NCBI GenBank assembly: GCA_017609995.1
Contig: JAFCCX010000002.1
Location: 1 to 29,442 of the forward strand
Length of the DNA stretch: 29,442 bases
Reading direction: 5' to 3'
Source of the DNA: Candidatus Pacearchaeota archaeon
GTDB lineage: Archaea > Nanobdellota > Nanobdellia > UBA10117 > JABICX01
Below the pieces are notes generated by a model. The model was not told the DNA's origin, did not search any database, and saw only the letters and a program-made list of their open reading frames with translations. Shown here one piece after another: positions 21,893-29,398 of the stretch. The translations under genes and the position numbers were made by a program. Position 1 is the stretch's first letter; each line of letters starts with the position of its first letter.

Positions 21893-22522
21893 ATGGAAAC
21901 AGAAAACCTGGAACAGAAAATAACTGACCCCGAACAAGTTAAGCTGATTAAAGCTAAACTAGCAGGGTTAGTAACAGATTTTGACAAAAGAAAAGATTAC
22001 AAACTCTCTGAACTTATTACTACTACGGGAATCAGACCAGATAATGAAGATATACAAGAAGGTTATCTTCGGCTTATCGGTCATGGAGATTACTACACTA
22101 GTAGGCATTATATGGGTCCTCAGATGAATGGTCTGCGCATATTATGGAAAACTGTTGGAGAAGGACCTTCAGAAGAAACTGCAAAATACCATCTGCATAC
22201 ACTGTTTGAAAGAAAGCAGTTTGGCCTGCTTGGACAATATAGTACAGAATATGGTGAAATGTATGGTATTTCTCTCGAGATAGAAGATTATCTATCCATT
22301 ATACGTTCAAAAAGAGAAGGTTTGCCAATGGCTATAGCTTCAAGAGCAGAAATGATTGATCATGTTCTAGCAGTTATGCCAAAAAGCAAAAGTAAATTAC
22401 GAGGAGAAGTGCAGAAAACGTATCGTGAATTTCTTGATGCTGATAAGTTAGGCGAATATAATAATCGTGTAGACGCATGGGGAATTAAACCAACAAAGGC
22501 TACCCTAAAACATATCTGTTAG
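21893..22522 (+). CDS. Unknown soluble protein, 209 residues
   Basis: No family recognised. It is mostly helical with a charged N-terminus (METENLEQKITDPEQVKLIKAKL), a Gly/Tyr-rich middle (YLRLIGHGDYYTSRHYMGPQ) and a C-terminal helical region (REFLDADKLGEYNNRVDAWG). The N-terminal third (KLSELITTTGIRPDNEDIQEGYLRLI) might be a small DNA- or protein-binding helical unit, but this is speculation. It has a promoter and a clear ribosome-binding site, and lies divergent from the Lrp-type regulator across a shared operator region, so it may be a target of it. 5S rRNA follows on the opposite strand. Confidence 0.65.
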   Translation: METENLEQKITDPEQVKLIKAKLAGLVTDFDKRKDYKLSELITTTGIRPDNEDIQEGYLRLIGHGDYYTSRHYMGPQMNGLRILWKTVGEGPSEETAKYHLHTLFERKQFGLLGQYSTEYGEMYGISLEIEDYLSIIRSKREGLPMAIASRAEMIDHVLAVMPKSKSKLRGEVQKTYREFLDADKLGEYNNRVDAWGIKPTKATLKHIC

Positions 22523-22532
22523 AATATTAAAA

Positions 22533-22644
22533 GTGGCAGCTTTCTGGCCTTCCCACATAAATGCAGTACCAACCTAAACGTACAGAGGCTTAACTTCCGA
22601 GTTCGGAAAGGGATCGGGTGTAACCCTCTGGCTTTGACCGCCAC
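22533..22644 (-). rRNA. rrf: 5S ribosomal RNA
   Basis: The minus strand contains the 5S signature CCGAACTCGGAAGTTAAGC in the correct place. The ends GTGGCGG and CTGCCAC pair to form helix I. Total length is about 112 nt, typical for 5S. A TATA-like element lies about 26 bp upstream. No 16S, 23S or tRNA is adjacent, so it is transcribed alone. Exact ends may be off by a few bases. Confidence 0.93.
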
Positions 22645-22664
22645 AAATATCAGTTAGAAATTCT

Positions 22665-22674
22665 GTTTATAAAG
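22665..22674 (-). promoter_or_regulatory. TATA-like element for 5S rRNA
   Basis: The minus strand reads CTTTATAAAC, 21-30 bp upstream of the 5S start at 22644. Confidence 0.55.
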
Positions 22675-22690
22675 ATTTTGGTTAACAAGT

Positions 22691-22700
22691 TTTATATATT
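22691..22700 (+). promoter_or_regulatory. TATA-like element for the PAC2-family gene
   Basis: TTTATATATT lies 20-29 bp upstream of ATG 22720 and within the codons of an in-frame upstream ATG (22678), which is therefore not the start. Confidence 0.6.
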
Positions 22701-22719
22701 TCAGACTACAAATAGAATT

Positions 22720-23433
22720 ATGGAAATAGAGCTGACTAAGAAGCCGACCGGAGCAACCCTGATTGAAGGCTTTCCTGGATTAGGTTTTGTTGGTACAGTA
22801 GCTGTTGAATATCTTCTAGAGCATTTGAAAGCAGAACCAATTGGACAAATCAAATCAATTGGCATGCCTCCTTTAGCAACAATTCATGCTGGCGAAGTAA
22901 GGCAACTTTTGGAAATATTTTACTGCAAGAAGCACAATCTCATATTTCTTCATGCTCTTTCAAGTGTAAAGGGACTAGAATGGGCTTTGTCTAATACAAT
23001 TAATGACCTTATTAAAGAATTAAAAATAAAAGAAGTAATTAGTATTGAAGGTGTTGGCTCACCATTCCAGCAAGCAGCTTCACGAGTTTTCTATCATAGT
23101 GATAATGAGAAATGCAGAAGAAAACTAGCAAAAGCAGGTGCTGAACTACTTTCAGACGGAATTGTTGTTGGTGTAACTGGTGCTCTTTTGATGAATAAAC
23201 CAAAAGATGTTCCATCTAGCTTCATTTTTGTTGAGACACACTCAAAAATGCCTGATAGCAAAGCAGCTGCTGAAATAATTAGAGTTCTAGATAGTTATTT
23301 TGGTCTGAAAGTTGATCCTAAACCACTTGAACATAGAGCTGGGCAAGTTCAAGAGAAAATTAAGGAGCTTATGCAGAAAGTAGCACAAACAAAGGACATT
23401 AAAGAAAAGAAAGAAGTATCATATATAGGATAG
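22720..23433 (+). CDS. PAC2-family protein (proteasome assembly chaperone-like)
   Basis: 237 residues from ATG 22720. Near the N-terminus is the family signature LIEGFPGLGFVGTVAVEYLLEHL, then IGMPPLATIHAGEV, a strand-rich core and IEGVGSPF...VTGALL. PAC2 proteins resemble archaeal PbaA/PbaB and eukaryotic PAC2, which help assemble the 20S proteasome or act as ATP-independent chaperones; the exact partner here is not shown. The C-terminus is a Lys/Glu-rich helical tail, as in PbaB. It is leaderless with a TATA box 22-30 bp upstream. Confidence 0.85.
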   Translation: MEIELTKKPTGATLIEGFPGLGFVGTVAVEYLLEHLKAEPIGQIKSIGMPPLATIHAGEVRQLLEIFYCKKHNLIFLHALSSVKGLEWALSNTINDLIKELKIKEVISIEGVGSPFQQAASRVFYHSDNEKCRRKLAKAGAELLSDGIVVGVTGALLMNKPKDVPSSFIFVETHSKMPDSKAAAEIIRVLDSYFGLKVDPKPLEHRAGQVQEKIKELMQKVAQTKDIKEKKEVSYIG

Positions 23434-23474
23434 CATTTTCGGTATTTTCTTTTTAACCAGTTAATCGAACAAAA

Positions 23475-23486
23475 GAATATAAACTT
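23475..23486 (+). promoter_or_regulatory. TATA-like element for the helical pair
   Basis: GAATATAAACTT lies 19-30 bp upstream of ATG 23505. Confidence 0.5.
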
Positions 23487-23504
23487 CTAATCTGTGATTT
23501 TACT

Positions 23505-24032
23505 ATGGACTTAAGTTCGTTCTATTCAGATTTAGAAAGAAGACAAGAGAAGGAAAAAGAGCAACCAAAACACACCAACATTATTACTCGAGCTCGTAAA
23601 GAAATTGAAATCGCAGATCATCTTATGTTTGTTACTTTTCCGCTTGTTAGTGATATAAAATTCTTGTTGTCTATAACAGAACATGTTATTTCATCTTCAA
23701 AATTAGCTCTTGAAGCTCTTCTTGAATATGAAAGATATTATAAGAGAATTGAACCGTTCCCAAATAATTTTGCAGTAATGTTAAATGCTTTTAAGACAAA
23801 AGTCTATGAGCGATACCAATTTGAAGATAAGCATCTACGCCTTCTAAATAAACTACTTGATTTAAGCCACTTTATTGAGAAAAGTCAGATGCAGTTTAGA
23901 CGACAAGAGAAATTCATATTAACTGCAGACCCGTATGATATTAAAACATTAGATAAAGAGACTGTAAAAAGACAACTCGGTATTGCAAAAGACTTTATTG
24001 AGCGAGTTGAGGAGATTACCCGCGATGAGTGA
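23505..24032 (+). CDS. Unknown helical protein, first gene of an overlapping pair
   Basis: 175 residues, nearly all alpha-helical: a charged N-terminus, then HLMFVTFPLVSDIKFLLSITEHVISSSKLALEALLEYERYYKRIEPFP, a longer helix and a C-terminal charged section. The layout resembles proteins conserved in DPANN archaea that I believe are uncharacterised, and recalls HEPN-type helical bundles. I do not see the HEPN Rx4-6H RNase motif. It overlaps the next gene by 8 bp, suggesting the two products act together. It has its own promoter. Confidence 0.6.
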   Translation: MDLSSFYSDLERRQEKEKEQPKHTNIITRARKEIEIADHLMFVTFPLVSDIKFLLSITEHVISSSKLALEALLEYERYYKRIEPFPNNFAVMLNAFKTKVYERYQFEDKHLRLLNKLLDLSHFIEKSQMQFRRQEKFILTADPYDIKTLDKETVKRQLGIAKDFIERVEEITRDE

Positions 24033-24372
24033 GCTATTAGATGAAGCTGAAAGAAAACTTAGATATGCAGATTTTCTGTTAAATAGAGAAGAAACAGACC
24101 CGTATGCTAAAGCTGCAACTAATCATGTTAATGAAGCAGTAATGCTTGTTCTAAAAGATTTTACAGATTTAGATGACACCAGAATTCAAAGTCAGCAGCT
24201 TCTGAAACAAACTTTCAATAAGTTTGGAGAGAAAGAAGCAAAAGATTTTCTAAAATTTTATTTCAAATTCAAAGAATTTGTTGATAAAGGCACTGCTAAG
24301 AACCCAGAAATCAACGAAGCTATTCGTGAAACACGGAACTTCATAAATTGGATTAAAGAACGAGGAATCTAA
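24025..24372 (+). CDS. Unknown helical protein, second gene of an overlapping pair
   Basis: 115 residues from ATG 24025, overlapping the previous stop by 8 bp; an earlier in-frame ATG at 23983 is buried in the first gene. All helical: ERKLRYADFLLNREETDPYAKAATNHVNEAVMLVLKDF, then a long helix and an amphipathic end (ETRNFINWIKERG). HEPN-like fold is possible (paired with the upstream protein), but the catalytic residues are not visible. Function unknown. Confidence 0.6.
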   Translation: MSELLDEAERKLRYADFLLNREETDPYAKAATNHVNEAVMLVLKDFTDLDDTRIQSQQLLKQTFNKFGEKEAKDFLKFYFKFKEFVDKGTAKNPEINEAIRETRNFINWIKERGI

Positions 24373-24421
24373 ACTCTATTATTTTTTGATGAAACCAAAA
24401 CAAATCGAAGATTTGCTGTGA

Positions 24422-24444
24422 CCAGTTGAACTTCGTTCAACTTG
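24422..24444. repeat. Perfect hairpin between convergent units
   Basis: AGTTGAAC (24424-24431), loop TTC, GTTCAACT (24435-24442) pair exactly (8 bp). A run of five T follows at 24447-24451. It sits between the helical pair (+) and the tRNA-Arg (-), so it may act as a terminator. It resembles the palindrome at 12630 in stem and loop size. Confidence 0.5.
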
Positions 24445-24475
24445 GCTTTTTCACCAGAGCATGAAAAGTTTCTAG

Positions 24476-24550
24476 CGGGCTTGGCAGGATTTGAACCTGC
24501 GACCTAACGCTTAGGAGGCGTTCGCTCTATCCAAACTGAGCTACAAGCCC
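24476..24550 (-). tRNA. tRNA-Arg(CCT)
   Basis: Cloverleaf on the minus strand: acceptor GGGCTTG/CAAGCCC with discriminator G, D-arm GCTC...GAGC, anticodon stem AACGC/GCGTT with loop CTCCTAA (anticodon CCT), T-arm GCAGG TTCAAAT CCTGC. 75 nt, no intron, no encoded CCA. It reads AGG arginine codons. Its 5' end is 5 bp after the glycosyltransferase stop on the same strand, with no room for a separate promoter in between. Confidence 0.95.
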
Positions 24551-24555
24551 ACAAT

Positions 24556-25689
24556 TTACTTCCTAGAGAAAGTGTGAAAGACTTTTGAGAGTTCTCTTGC
24601 AGTATCATTCCAAGTTCTGAAACAAAAAATTGTTTCTCTTGCATTCTCACCAATCTTCTTCCTCAATATTGGTTGCTTATATAATTTTAAAATTAATCGA
24701 CTTACAATTCCAGGATTCATTGCTTCAGTAGATACTAAGAATCCGTTTTGTTCTGTTGTAATATAACTTGGAATCGCACCGAGAGGTGTTGCAATTACAG
24801 GAAGTTTTGTAGCCATAGCTTCCATTAAAGAAAGAGCAGAAGTTTCTGTTTTTGAAGCTAGAAGATAAACATCCATTGCTCGCAGATAATCCTCAGGATT
24901 ATCAACAAAACCAGTTACTATGATATCTTTTGATTCAGGAATATTATTTCTTTCATTACCATCACCAACTAGAAGAAGTTTAGTTTCAGGTAGCACGCGT
25001 TTTGTTGCTTTGAATATTCTAATTATCTTTTCAATGTTTTTCTCTTTGCTTAATCTACCATGATATCCAATTACAAAATTTCCTTGTATTCCTAACTTCT
25101 TTCTGATAAAGAATCTCTCGGCAGTGTCTTCTCTAAACTTATCTACATTAACACCTAAAGGAATTACTGTAAACCCCGGTCTAACTAAATCTAGTGTTCT
25201 TAGTTTATCTGAGATAAAAGTATCAGCAACAATTAGAAGATCTGCTTTGTTATACAATCTTTTCACAATTGCTTTCAAAACACGAGTATACTTATCTGGG
25301 AATTTTGTTGCATAAGAAAGCAATTCCCAATCAAAAGAATGAACATACTCAATAATTTTCTTTTTCTTTGATCTTGCATAATTCATTGCTTTTGAACCAA
25401 GTAAAGCAATTGAGTTTATGAAAATAATATCTGCATCATCTATTGCTTTCTTTACAATCTTTGACTTCGGATTAGCTAGTTTGTAGTCATTTATCTCAAA
25501 GCGTCTTACTGGAACAAAAATAGTATTTATTCCAAGAGCTTTTGCTGCTTTCTCACTACCTTCAAACTTTGGTACTAAAAAACTAATTTCAAACTCATTT
25601 TTTAATCTCGCATAAGTTTCAAGCATGAACGTAACAACACCATCTTTTTTTGGTAGAAAAGTATCTGCAACAAAAAGCACCTTTACCAT
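24556..25689 (-). CDS. GT4-family glycosyltransferase
   Basis: 377 residues from ATG 25689. GT-B fold: an N-terminal domain opening MVKVLFVADTFLPKKDGVVTF, and a C-terminal nucleotide-sugar domain with GYHGRLSKEKNIEKIIRIF, LLVGDGNERNN, and the EX7E motif in SKTETSALSLMEAMATKLPVIAT. It probably transfers sugars from a nucleotide- or lipid-linked donor in synthesis of a surface glycolipid. The start overlaps the upstream PIG-L gene by 7 bp behind a GGAGGT site. An earlier in-frame ATG at 25716 is inside the PIG-L gene and is rejected. Confidence 0.9.
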   Translation of the reverse strand: MVKVLFVADTFLPKKDGVVTFMLETYARLKNEFEISFLVPKFEGSEKAAKALGINTIFVPVRRFEINDYKLANPKSKIVKKAIDDADIIFINSIALLGSKAMNYARSKKKKIIEYVHSFDWELLSYATKFPDKYTRVLKAIVKRLYNKADLLIVADTFISDKLRTLDLVRPGFTVIPLGVNVDKFREDTAERFFIRKKLGIQGNFVIGYHGRLSKEKNIEKIIRIFKATKRVLPETKLLLVGDGNERNNIPESKDIIVTGFVDNPEDYLRAMDVYLLASKTETSALSLMEAMATKLPVIATPLGAIPSYITTEQNGFLVSTEAMNPGIVSRLILKLYKQPILRKKIGENARETIFCFRTWNDTARELSKVFHTFSRK

Positions 25690-26306
25690 TGGTGAAATAC
25701 CTCCGCATAAGCACAATGATGTACAATACCATTCATTTTACTTTTTAAGAAATCAATAAAACCATAATATCTTAGCCAAGGTTCTTGACTTTTGAAAAAA
25801 GATAGTGCTTTTCTCTTTGTTTTGTATGTATCTGTGATATCTACAAACAATCTTGGCTGATCTCGATGAATAAGTCTTAGAGGTAGATTATTATTGAATG
25901 TGTAAAGTGGTGTGTCTAACTTGAGTTCATCAATTGTCTTTTTGATAAGGTTAGCTACAGAGATATGTGCTGGATGAGGATCATCTTTGCTATGTGTAAG
26001 CATAAAAGTTGGTTTATATTTCAATATTAATCTCTTAACCTTTTCTTGAATACCTTTACTTTTAATTTGCTTAGAAAACTGGCTATCTTCAACACCCATA
26101 AAGATAGTTTTTCTTATGCCCAGAACTTTACTTGACCTTAATGACTCATTTTGCCGTTGAGTAAGTATATATTTAGGGTCAAAAAGTATCTGATCTGCTG
26201 TGAAGATAATTGAAACTATGTCCTGTCCTTCTTCAGCAAATTTAGCTATACTTCCGCCACAGCCAAGCACTTCATCATCAGCATGAGCTGAAAACACTAA
26301 TATCAT
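25683..26306 (-). CDS. PIG-L/LmbE family deacetylase
   Basis: 207 residues. A zinc-dependent GlcNAc-type deacetylase domain with FSAHADDEVLGCGGSI (His8, Asp10 or Asp11) and THSKDDPHPAHISVANLI (His-x-x-His). The family removes acetyl groups from GlcNAc-PI or GlcNAc-related lipids and small thiols. Fused in one operon with a GT4 transferase, it suggests a two-step modification of a sugar on a lipid or glycan. It has its own TATA-like element at about 26330-26340 on the minus strand. Confidence 0.9.
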   Translation of the reverse strand: MILVFSAHADDEVLGCGGSIAKFAEEGQDIVSIIFTADQILFDPKYILTQRQNESLRSSKVLGIRKTIFMGVEDSQFSKQIKSKGIQEKVKRLILKYKPTFMLTHSKDDPHPAHISVANLIKKTIDELKLDTPLYTFNNNLPLRLIHRDQPRLFVDITDTYKTKRKALSFFKSQEPWLRYYGFIDFLKSKMNGIVHHCAYAEVFHQW

Positions 26307-26351
26307 ACTAAAAAGTAATAAAATAACTCATTTAAGCTTTACTACATCGAA

Positions 26352-26363
26352 AAATTTATATCA
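26352..26363 (+). promoter_or_regulatory. TATA-like element for the 82-residue gene
   Basis: AAATTTATATCA lies 25-36 bp upstream of ATG 26388, in an 81-bp divergent region shared with the PIG-L operon. Confidence 0.45.
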
Positions 26364-26387
26364 TAAGACGACTTTTAATAATATACT

Positions 26388-26636
26388 ATGAGATTCAGAA
26401 GAAACGATTTACAGAGAATAAATAAGAATTATCTGATTTTGGCAGCTATTGTTATAATCGCTATAGGGGCGTACTTCTTTCTTTCCCCAGGACAAACAAC
26501 AGGCGCAGTAGTTTCTGAAAACTGTGATAATCACCAATATGTTGATGAATGTTCTGCTTGGCAAGAAAATGGTGAAAAAATAAGTGATTTTAGCTCAATG
26601 AGTGATGCAGTAATCAACCACATGTGTGATTGTTAG
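26388..26636 (+). CDS. Small membrane-anchored exported protein with four cysteines
   Basis: 82 residues. A basic N-terminus (MRFRRNDLQRINKN) is followed by one helix (about 16-33), then a Thr/Gly turn (GQTTGAVV) and a short soluble domain with four cysteines (NCDNHQYVDECSAW ... MCDC), which could form two disulfides outside the cell. Such N-terminal anchors with a TTGAVV turn are common in DPANN surface proteins. Ribosome-binding site is weak. Function unknown. Confidence 0.62.
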   Translation: MRFRRNDLQRINKNYLILAAIVIIAIGAYFFLSPGQTTGAVVSENCDNHQYVDECSAWQENGEKISDFSSMSDAVINHMCDC

Positions 26637-26640
26637 TTAA

Positions 26641-26650
26641 ACTTATAAAC
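26641..26650 (+). promoter_or_regulatory. TATA-like element for tRNA-Gly
   Basis: ACTTATAAAC lies about 50 bp upstream of the tRNA 5' end; the leader contains an imperfect inverted repeat (AGCGTAGCTTCGCT, 26672-26685). Confidence 0.35.
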
Positions 26651-26695
26651 TCCTTTTCTGTCATTTTTACAAGCGTAGCTTCGCTGACAATAAAC

Positions 26696-26767
26696 GCGCC
26701 TGTGATCTAATGGCTATGATTCAAGCCTTCCAAGCTTGCTATCCGGGTTCGAATCCCGGCGGGCGCA
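26696..26767 (+). tRNA. tRNA-Gly(TCC)
   Basis: Acceptor GCGCCTG/CGGGCGC with discriminator A, anticodon stem CAAGC/GCTTG with loop CTTCCAA (anticodon TCC), T-arm CCGGG TTCGAAT CCCGG. 72 nt, no intron and no encoded CCA. It reads GGA and possibly GGG glycine codons. Confidence 0.95.
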
Positions 26768-26814
26768 CTACAAACTTTTTAGAAAATTATTATGTTATCT
26801 CGACAAAATAAAGA

Positions 26815-26826
26815 CTTTTATACTTT
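26815..26826 (+). promoter_or_regulatory. TATA-like element for dph6
   Basis: CTTTTATACTTT lies 19-30 bp upstream of ATG 26845. Confidence 0.5.
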
Positions 26827-26844
26827 ACTTAACCGTAGTTTACT

Positions 26845-27465
26845 ATGAAAGTTGGTGTCTTATTTAGTGGTGGAAAAGATTCAACAATGGCTTTAGATTG
26901 GGCTATTGAGCATCATGAGCCACTTGTTCTTATTACAATAGTTTCTAAAAATCCTGATTCTTACATGTTCCATACAGAGCTAATTGACCTTGTTCCAAAG
27001 CAGGCAAAATCAATTGGCTTAGATCTAATTCAGAAATCCACTAAGGGAAACAAAGAATACGAGCTTCGTTCCCTAAAAGCTGCTATTAAGGAAGCAAAAG
27101 CAAAGCATTTCCTAGATGGAATTGTTGTTGGTGCTTTAGCTTCACAATATCAAAAAGTTCGTGTTGAGCGAATCTGTAATGAGCTAGGTTTAGCTTGTTT
27201 TACACCTTTTTGGCACTTTAAACCAGAAGAATATCTGAAAATGATTGTTGAAAAAGGATACAAAGTCATAATCTCAAAAGTTGCAACAGAAGGCCTGCGC
27301 CAAGAATGGGTTGGAATTGAATTTGATGAGCCAACTATTGAGCATCTTGCTGCTCTAAGCAAGAAATACGGATTCCATTTAGCTGGCGAGGGCGGAGAAT
27401 ACGAAACATTCGTCTATGACGGACCTATTTTCAAGAGGCCGATTAAAGTGACTTTAGGAGGATAA
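26845..27465 (+). CDS. dph6: Diphthine--ammonia ligase Dph6
   Basis: 206 residues. This ATP-PPase amidates diphthine on aEF2 to finish diphthamide. Motifs: the PP-loop VLFSGGKDSTMAL (residues 5-17), GIVVGALASQYQKVRVERIC (about 93-112), and the C-terminal GEGGEYETFVYDGP. The length matches archaeal enzymes, which lack the C-terminal extension of yeast Dph6. Together with the split dph2 at 12929/13594 it shows the pathway is used. Its end overlaps the ribosome-binding site of the next gene (GGAGGATAATAAAATG). Confidence 0.92.
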   Translation: MKVGVLFSGGKDSTMALDWAIEHHEPLVLITIVSKNPDSYMFHTELIDLVPKQAKSIGLDLIQKSTKGNKEYELRSLKAAIKEAKAKHFLDGIVVGALASQYQKVRVERICNELGLACFTPFWHFKPEEYLKMIVEKGYKVIISKVATEGLRQEWVGIEFDEPTIEHLAALSKKYGFHLAGEGGEYETFVYDGPIFKRPIKVTLGG

Positions 27466-27469
27466 TAAA

Positions 27470-27877
27470 ATGAGTAATGATCAGCATGGGGAACATATAT
27501 ATCTCGGAGATGGAAGTCTTATTTTTATAGAAGTAGAAACAGATGAAAGTATAGAAACTAGAAGTCCTAATGAAGGAATTGAAACAAGAGTAGAACCTGT
27601 TCTTTGTTTACCCGCAAAAGGAGTTCTAAGAATGACAGCGCCACATACTGCTCGAGAAGCAAGACACGAACCTCCAGATTATCATCTTTCATTATATAAG
27701 TTGGTTAAGGTTGAAGGTCACAAACGTCCTATTTCAGTAACTCGACATTTCCGTGCTAGAGAAATGTTAAAAGGTGGTTTAGAGATTAGAAGAGGTCACA
27801 GAGTTTATCGTTTTTCACCAGAAGAATATGCTACAATTAAAGAACACTTTCCTAGAGACTCTTCAGATTCCCAGTAA
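27470..27877 (+). CDS. Unknown soluble protein linked to dph6
   Basis: 135 residues, no family recognised. It is polar and basic in its second half (ARHEPPDYHLSLYKLVKVEGHKRPISVTRHFRAREMLKGGLEIRRGHR), possibly an RNA- or nucleic-acid-binding beta protein. It starts behind an AGGAGGA site that overlaps the dph6 stop, so it is probably translated from the dph6 transcript. Its C-terminal 26 bases overlap the convergent pth2 gene. Confidence 0.6.
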   Translation: MSNDQHGEHIYLGDGSLIFIEVETDESIETRSPNEGIETRVEPVLCLPAKGVLRMTAPHTAREARHEPPDYHLSLYKLVKVEGHKRPISVTRHFRAREMLKGGLEIRRGHRVYRFSPEEYATIKEHFPRDSSDSQ

Positions 27878-28196
27878 TTTTGTCTAAGTTTCTTGCATTA
27901 GCTGGGCCGATGCCAAGTGATGTAACAGAACCAGCTGGGATTTCAGTTAAACCAGCATCGCTTATCAGTGTAGTTTTGATACCGATTCTTTCAGCTTTAG
28001 CTTTTAGTGCAATCAGCTCTTTATTTGTTTTAACTTTCAAAACAACTTTTTTTGCACCTTCTGCTCGCCATTTATCAACAGTTCGCCGGTCTGTTTTAAG
28101 AGTAGTTTCAATAGAAGCATGAGCAACTTGAGCAGCAGTTTTACCTTTGCTCATTTTCAAATCAGTTCTAACAACAATTGCTTGTTTATATTCCAT
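27852..28196 (-). CDS. pth2: Peptidyl-tRNA hydrolase 2 (Pth2)
   Basis: 114 residues. Pth2 cleaves stalled peptidyl-tRNAs. The motifs are QAIVVRTDLKMSKGKTAAQVAHASIETTL (catalytic region), KKVVLKVKTNKELIALKAKAERIGI, TTLISDAGLTEIPAGSVTSLGIGPA and the final NARNLDKITG. All are in order and at the normal length for archaeal Pth2. Its start overlaps the permease stop (TAATG) on the same strand, so the two are co-transcribed. Confidence 0.95.
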   Translation of the reverse strand: MEYKQAIVVRTDLKMSKGKTAAQVAHASIETTLKTDRRTVDKWRAEGAKKVVLKVKTNKELIALKAKAERIGIKTTLISDAGLTEIPAGSVTSLGIGPANARNLDKITGNLKSL

Positions 28197-29398
28197 TATT
28201 CATACCTCAAACTGTCAGCAGGTTTAAGGTTTGCGGCACTCCAAGCTGGAAGGAATCCAGCTATCATTCCAAGACCAAAAGCAAAAGTAATGCTGAAAGC
28301 AATTAAACCCCATTCTATTTGTATTGCAAGAGGCATAGGTAACGCCATATTTGATGCAATTAAACTTACACCTTGCGCAATTCCAGTTCCAATAATAGCA
28401 CCGATTACACCACCAACTAAACCAATAACTCCTGATTCAATTAGGAAAATCATAAGAATTTGATGATTTGTTGCGCCAACAGCTTTCATAATTCCAATTT
28501 CTTTTGTTCTTTCCAGAACAGCTGTATAAGTTGTATTCATAATACCAACTGCGCCAACTAATAGAGAGATTCCAGCAATTCCAACAAGAACTAACTGGAT
28601 AATACCTAAAACCATTCCAATTGTTTCCATAATCTCTGAGAATGTTAAAACTTGAAAATCTTCCTTGTCTCTGTAGCGTTCCAACTTTCTTTCAATTTTA
28701 TCTGCAGTTTCATCTACATCAACACCATCTTTTACAACAGCCATGATAAATGAATATTCAGTTTTATCAAGAAGTTCCATTGCATCGTCTACAGGCATAA
28801 ATATTGAAACATCATCTTGCTGGTTTCCAACTTCTTCTGCAATACCAACAACTTTGAAAGTTTCACCATCAAGTTTAATTCGATTATTTACTCGAATAAC
28901 ATCATCAAACATGTCATATGCAACAATATGACCTATTGCAACAACATTACTTTCATCTGGGTCAGGAAAACGACCATCTGCAGGTTCAAAACCCATTTCT
29001 TCAAAAACTCTTTCAGCATCATCATTCGAATCATACCCCATAATCATCGTGTAAGCTTTCTGATTATGGAATTCTACTTCAACATTACCCGACACCATCG
29101 GCAGAACTAAATCAAGTTCAGTAATTCTTCTTAAGACAGATACATCTCCAGAATCAAAAGCACCTTCAAAAGAACCAGAAGGACCTTGAAAACTTTTCGG
29201 AGTAATTGTAATCATATCTGTTCCAAAGCTTTCAAACTGTTCTGTAATTGCATGTTCCATACCATTGGAGATAGAGATGAGAGAAACAATCGCCGCTATG
29301 CCGATAATAACTCCAATGATAGTTAGCCAAGACCTAAGCTGTCTATGTGTAATATTCTTTATAGCCAGCTTCAGGAAACCTCGGATTTCAGATATCAT
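28196..29398 (-). CDS. MacB/FtsX-type ABC transporter permease
   Basis: 400 residues. An N-terminal helix (SWLTIIGVIIGIAAIVSLISISNGM), a large extracellular MacB periplasmic-core-like domain (about 50-240), then three C-terminal helices with the conserved TKEIGIMKAVGATNHQILMIFLIES and GVIGAIIGTGIAQGVSL segments. FtsX-type permeases work with an ATPase (usually adjacent) in export or in mechanotransmission; that ATPase is not in the window. Its start overlaps the preceding gene by 4 bp (ATGA). Confidence 0.9.
   Translation of the reverse strand: MISEIRGFLKLAIKNITHRQLRSWLTIIGVIIGIAAIVSLISISNGMEHAITEQFESFGTDMITITPKSFQGPSGSFEGAFDSGDVSVLRRITELDLVLPMVSGNVEVEFHNQKAYTMIMGYDSNDDAERVFEEMGFEPADGRFPDPDESNVVAIGHIVAYDMFDDVIRVNNRIKLDGETFKVVGIAEEVGNQQDDVSIFMPVDDAMELLDKTEYSFIMAVVKDGVDVDETADKIERKLERYRDKEDFQVLTFSEIMETIGMVLGIIQLVLVGIAGISLLVGAVGIMNTTYTAVLERTKEIGIMKAVGATNHQILMIFLIESGVIGLVGGVIGAIIGTGIAQGVSLIASNMALPMPLAIQIEWGLIAFSITFAFGLGMIAGFLPAWSAANLKPADSLRYE

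Noticed and set aside
27880..28463. Plus-strand open frames opposite pth2 and the permease
   Set aside because: Both are antisense to well-supported genes and lack start signals of their own.
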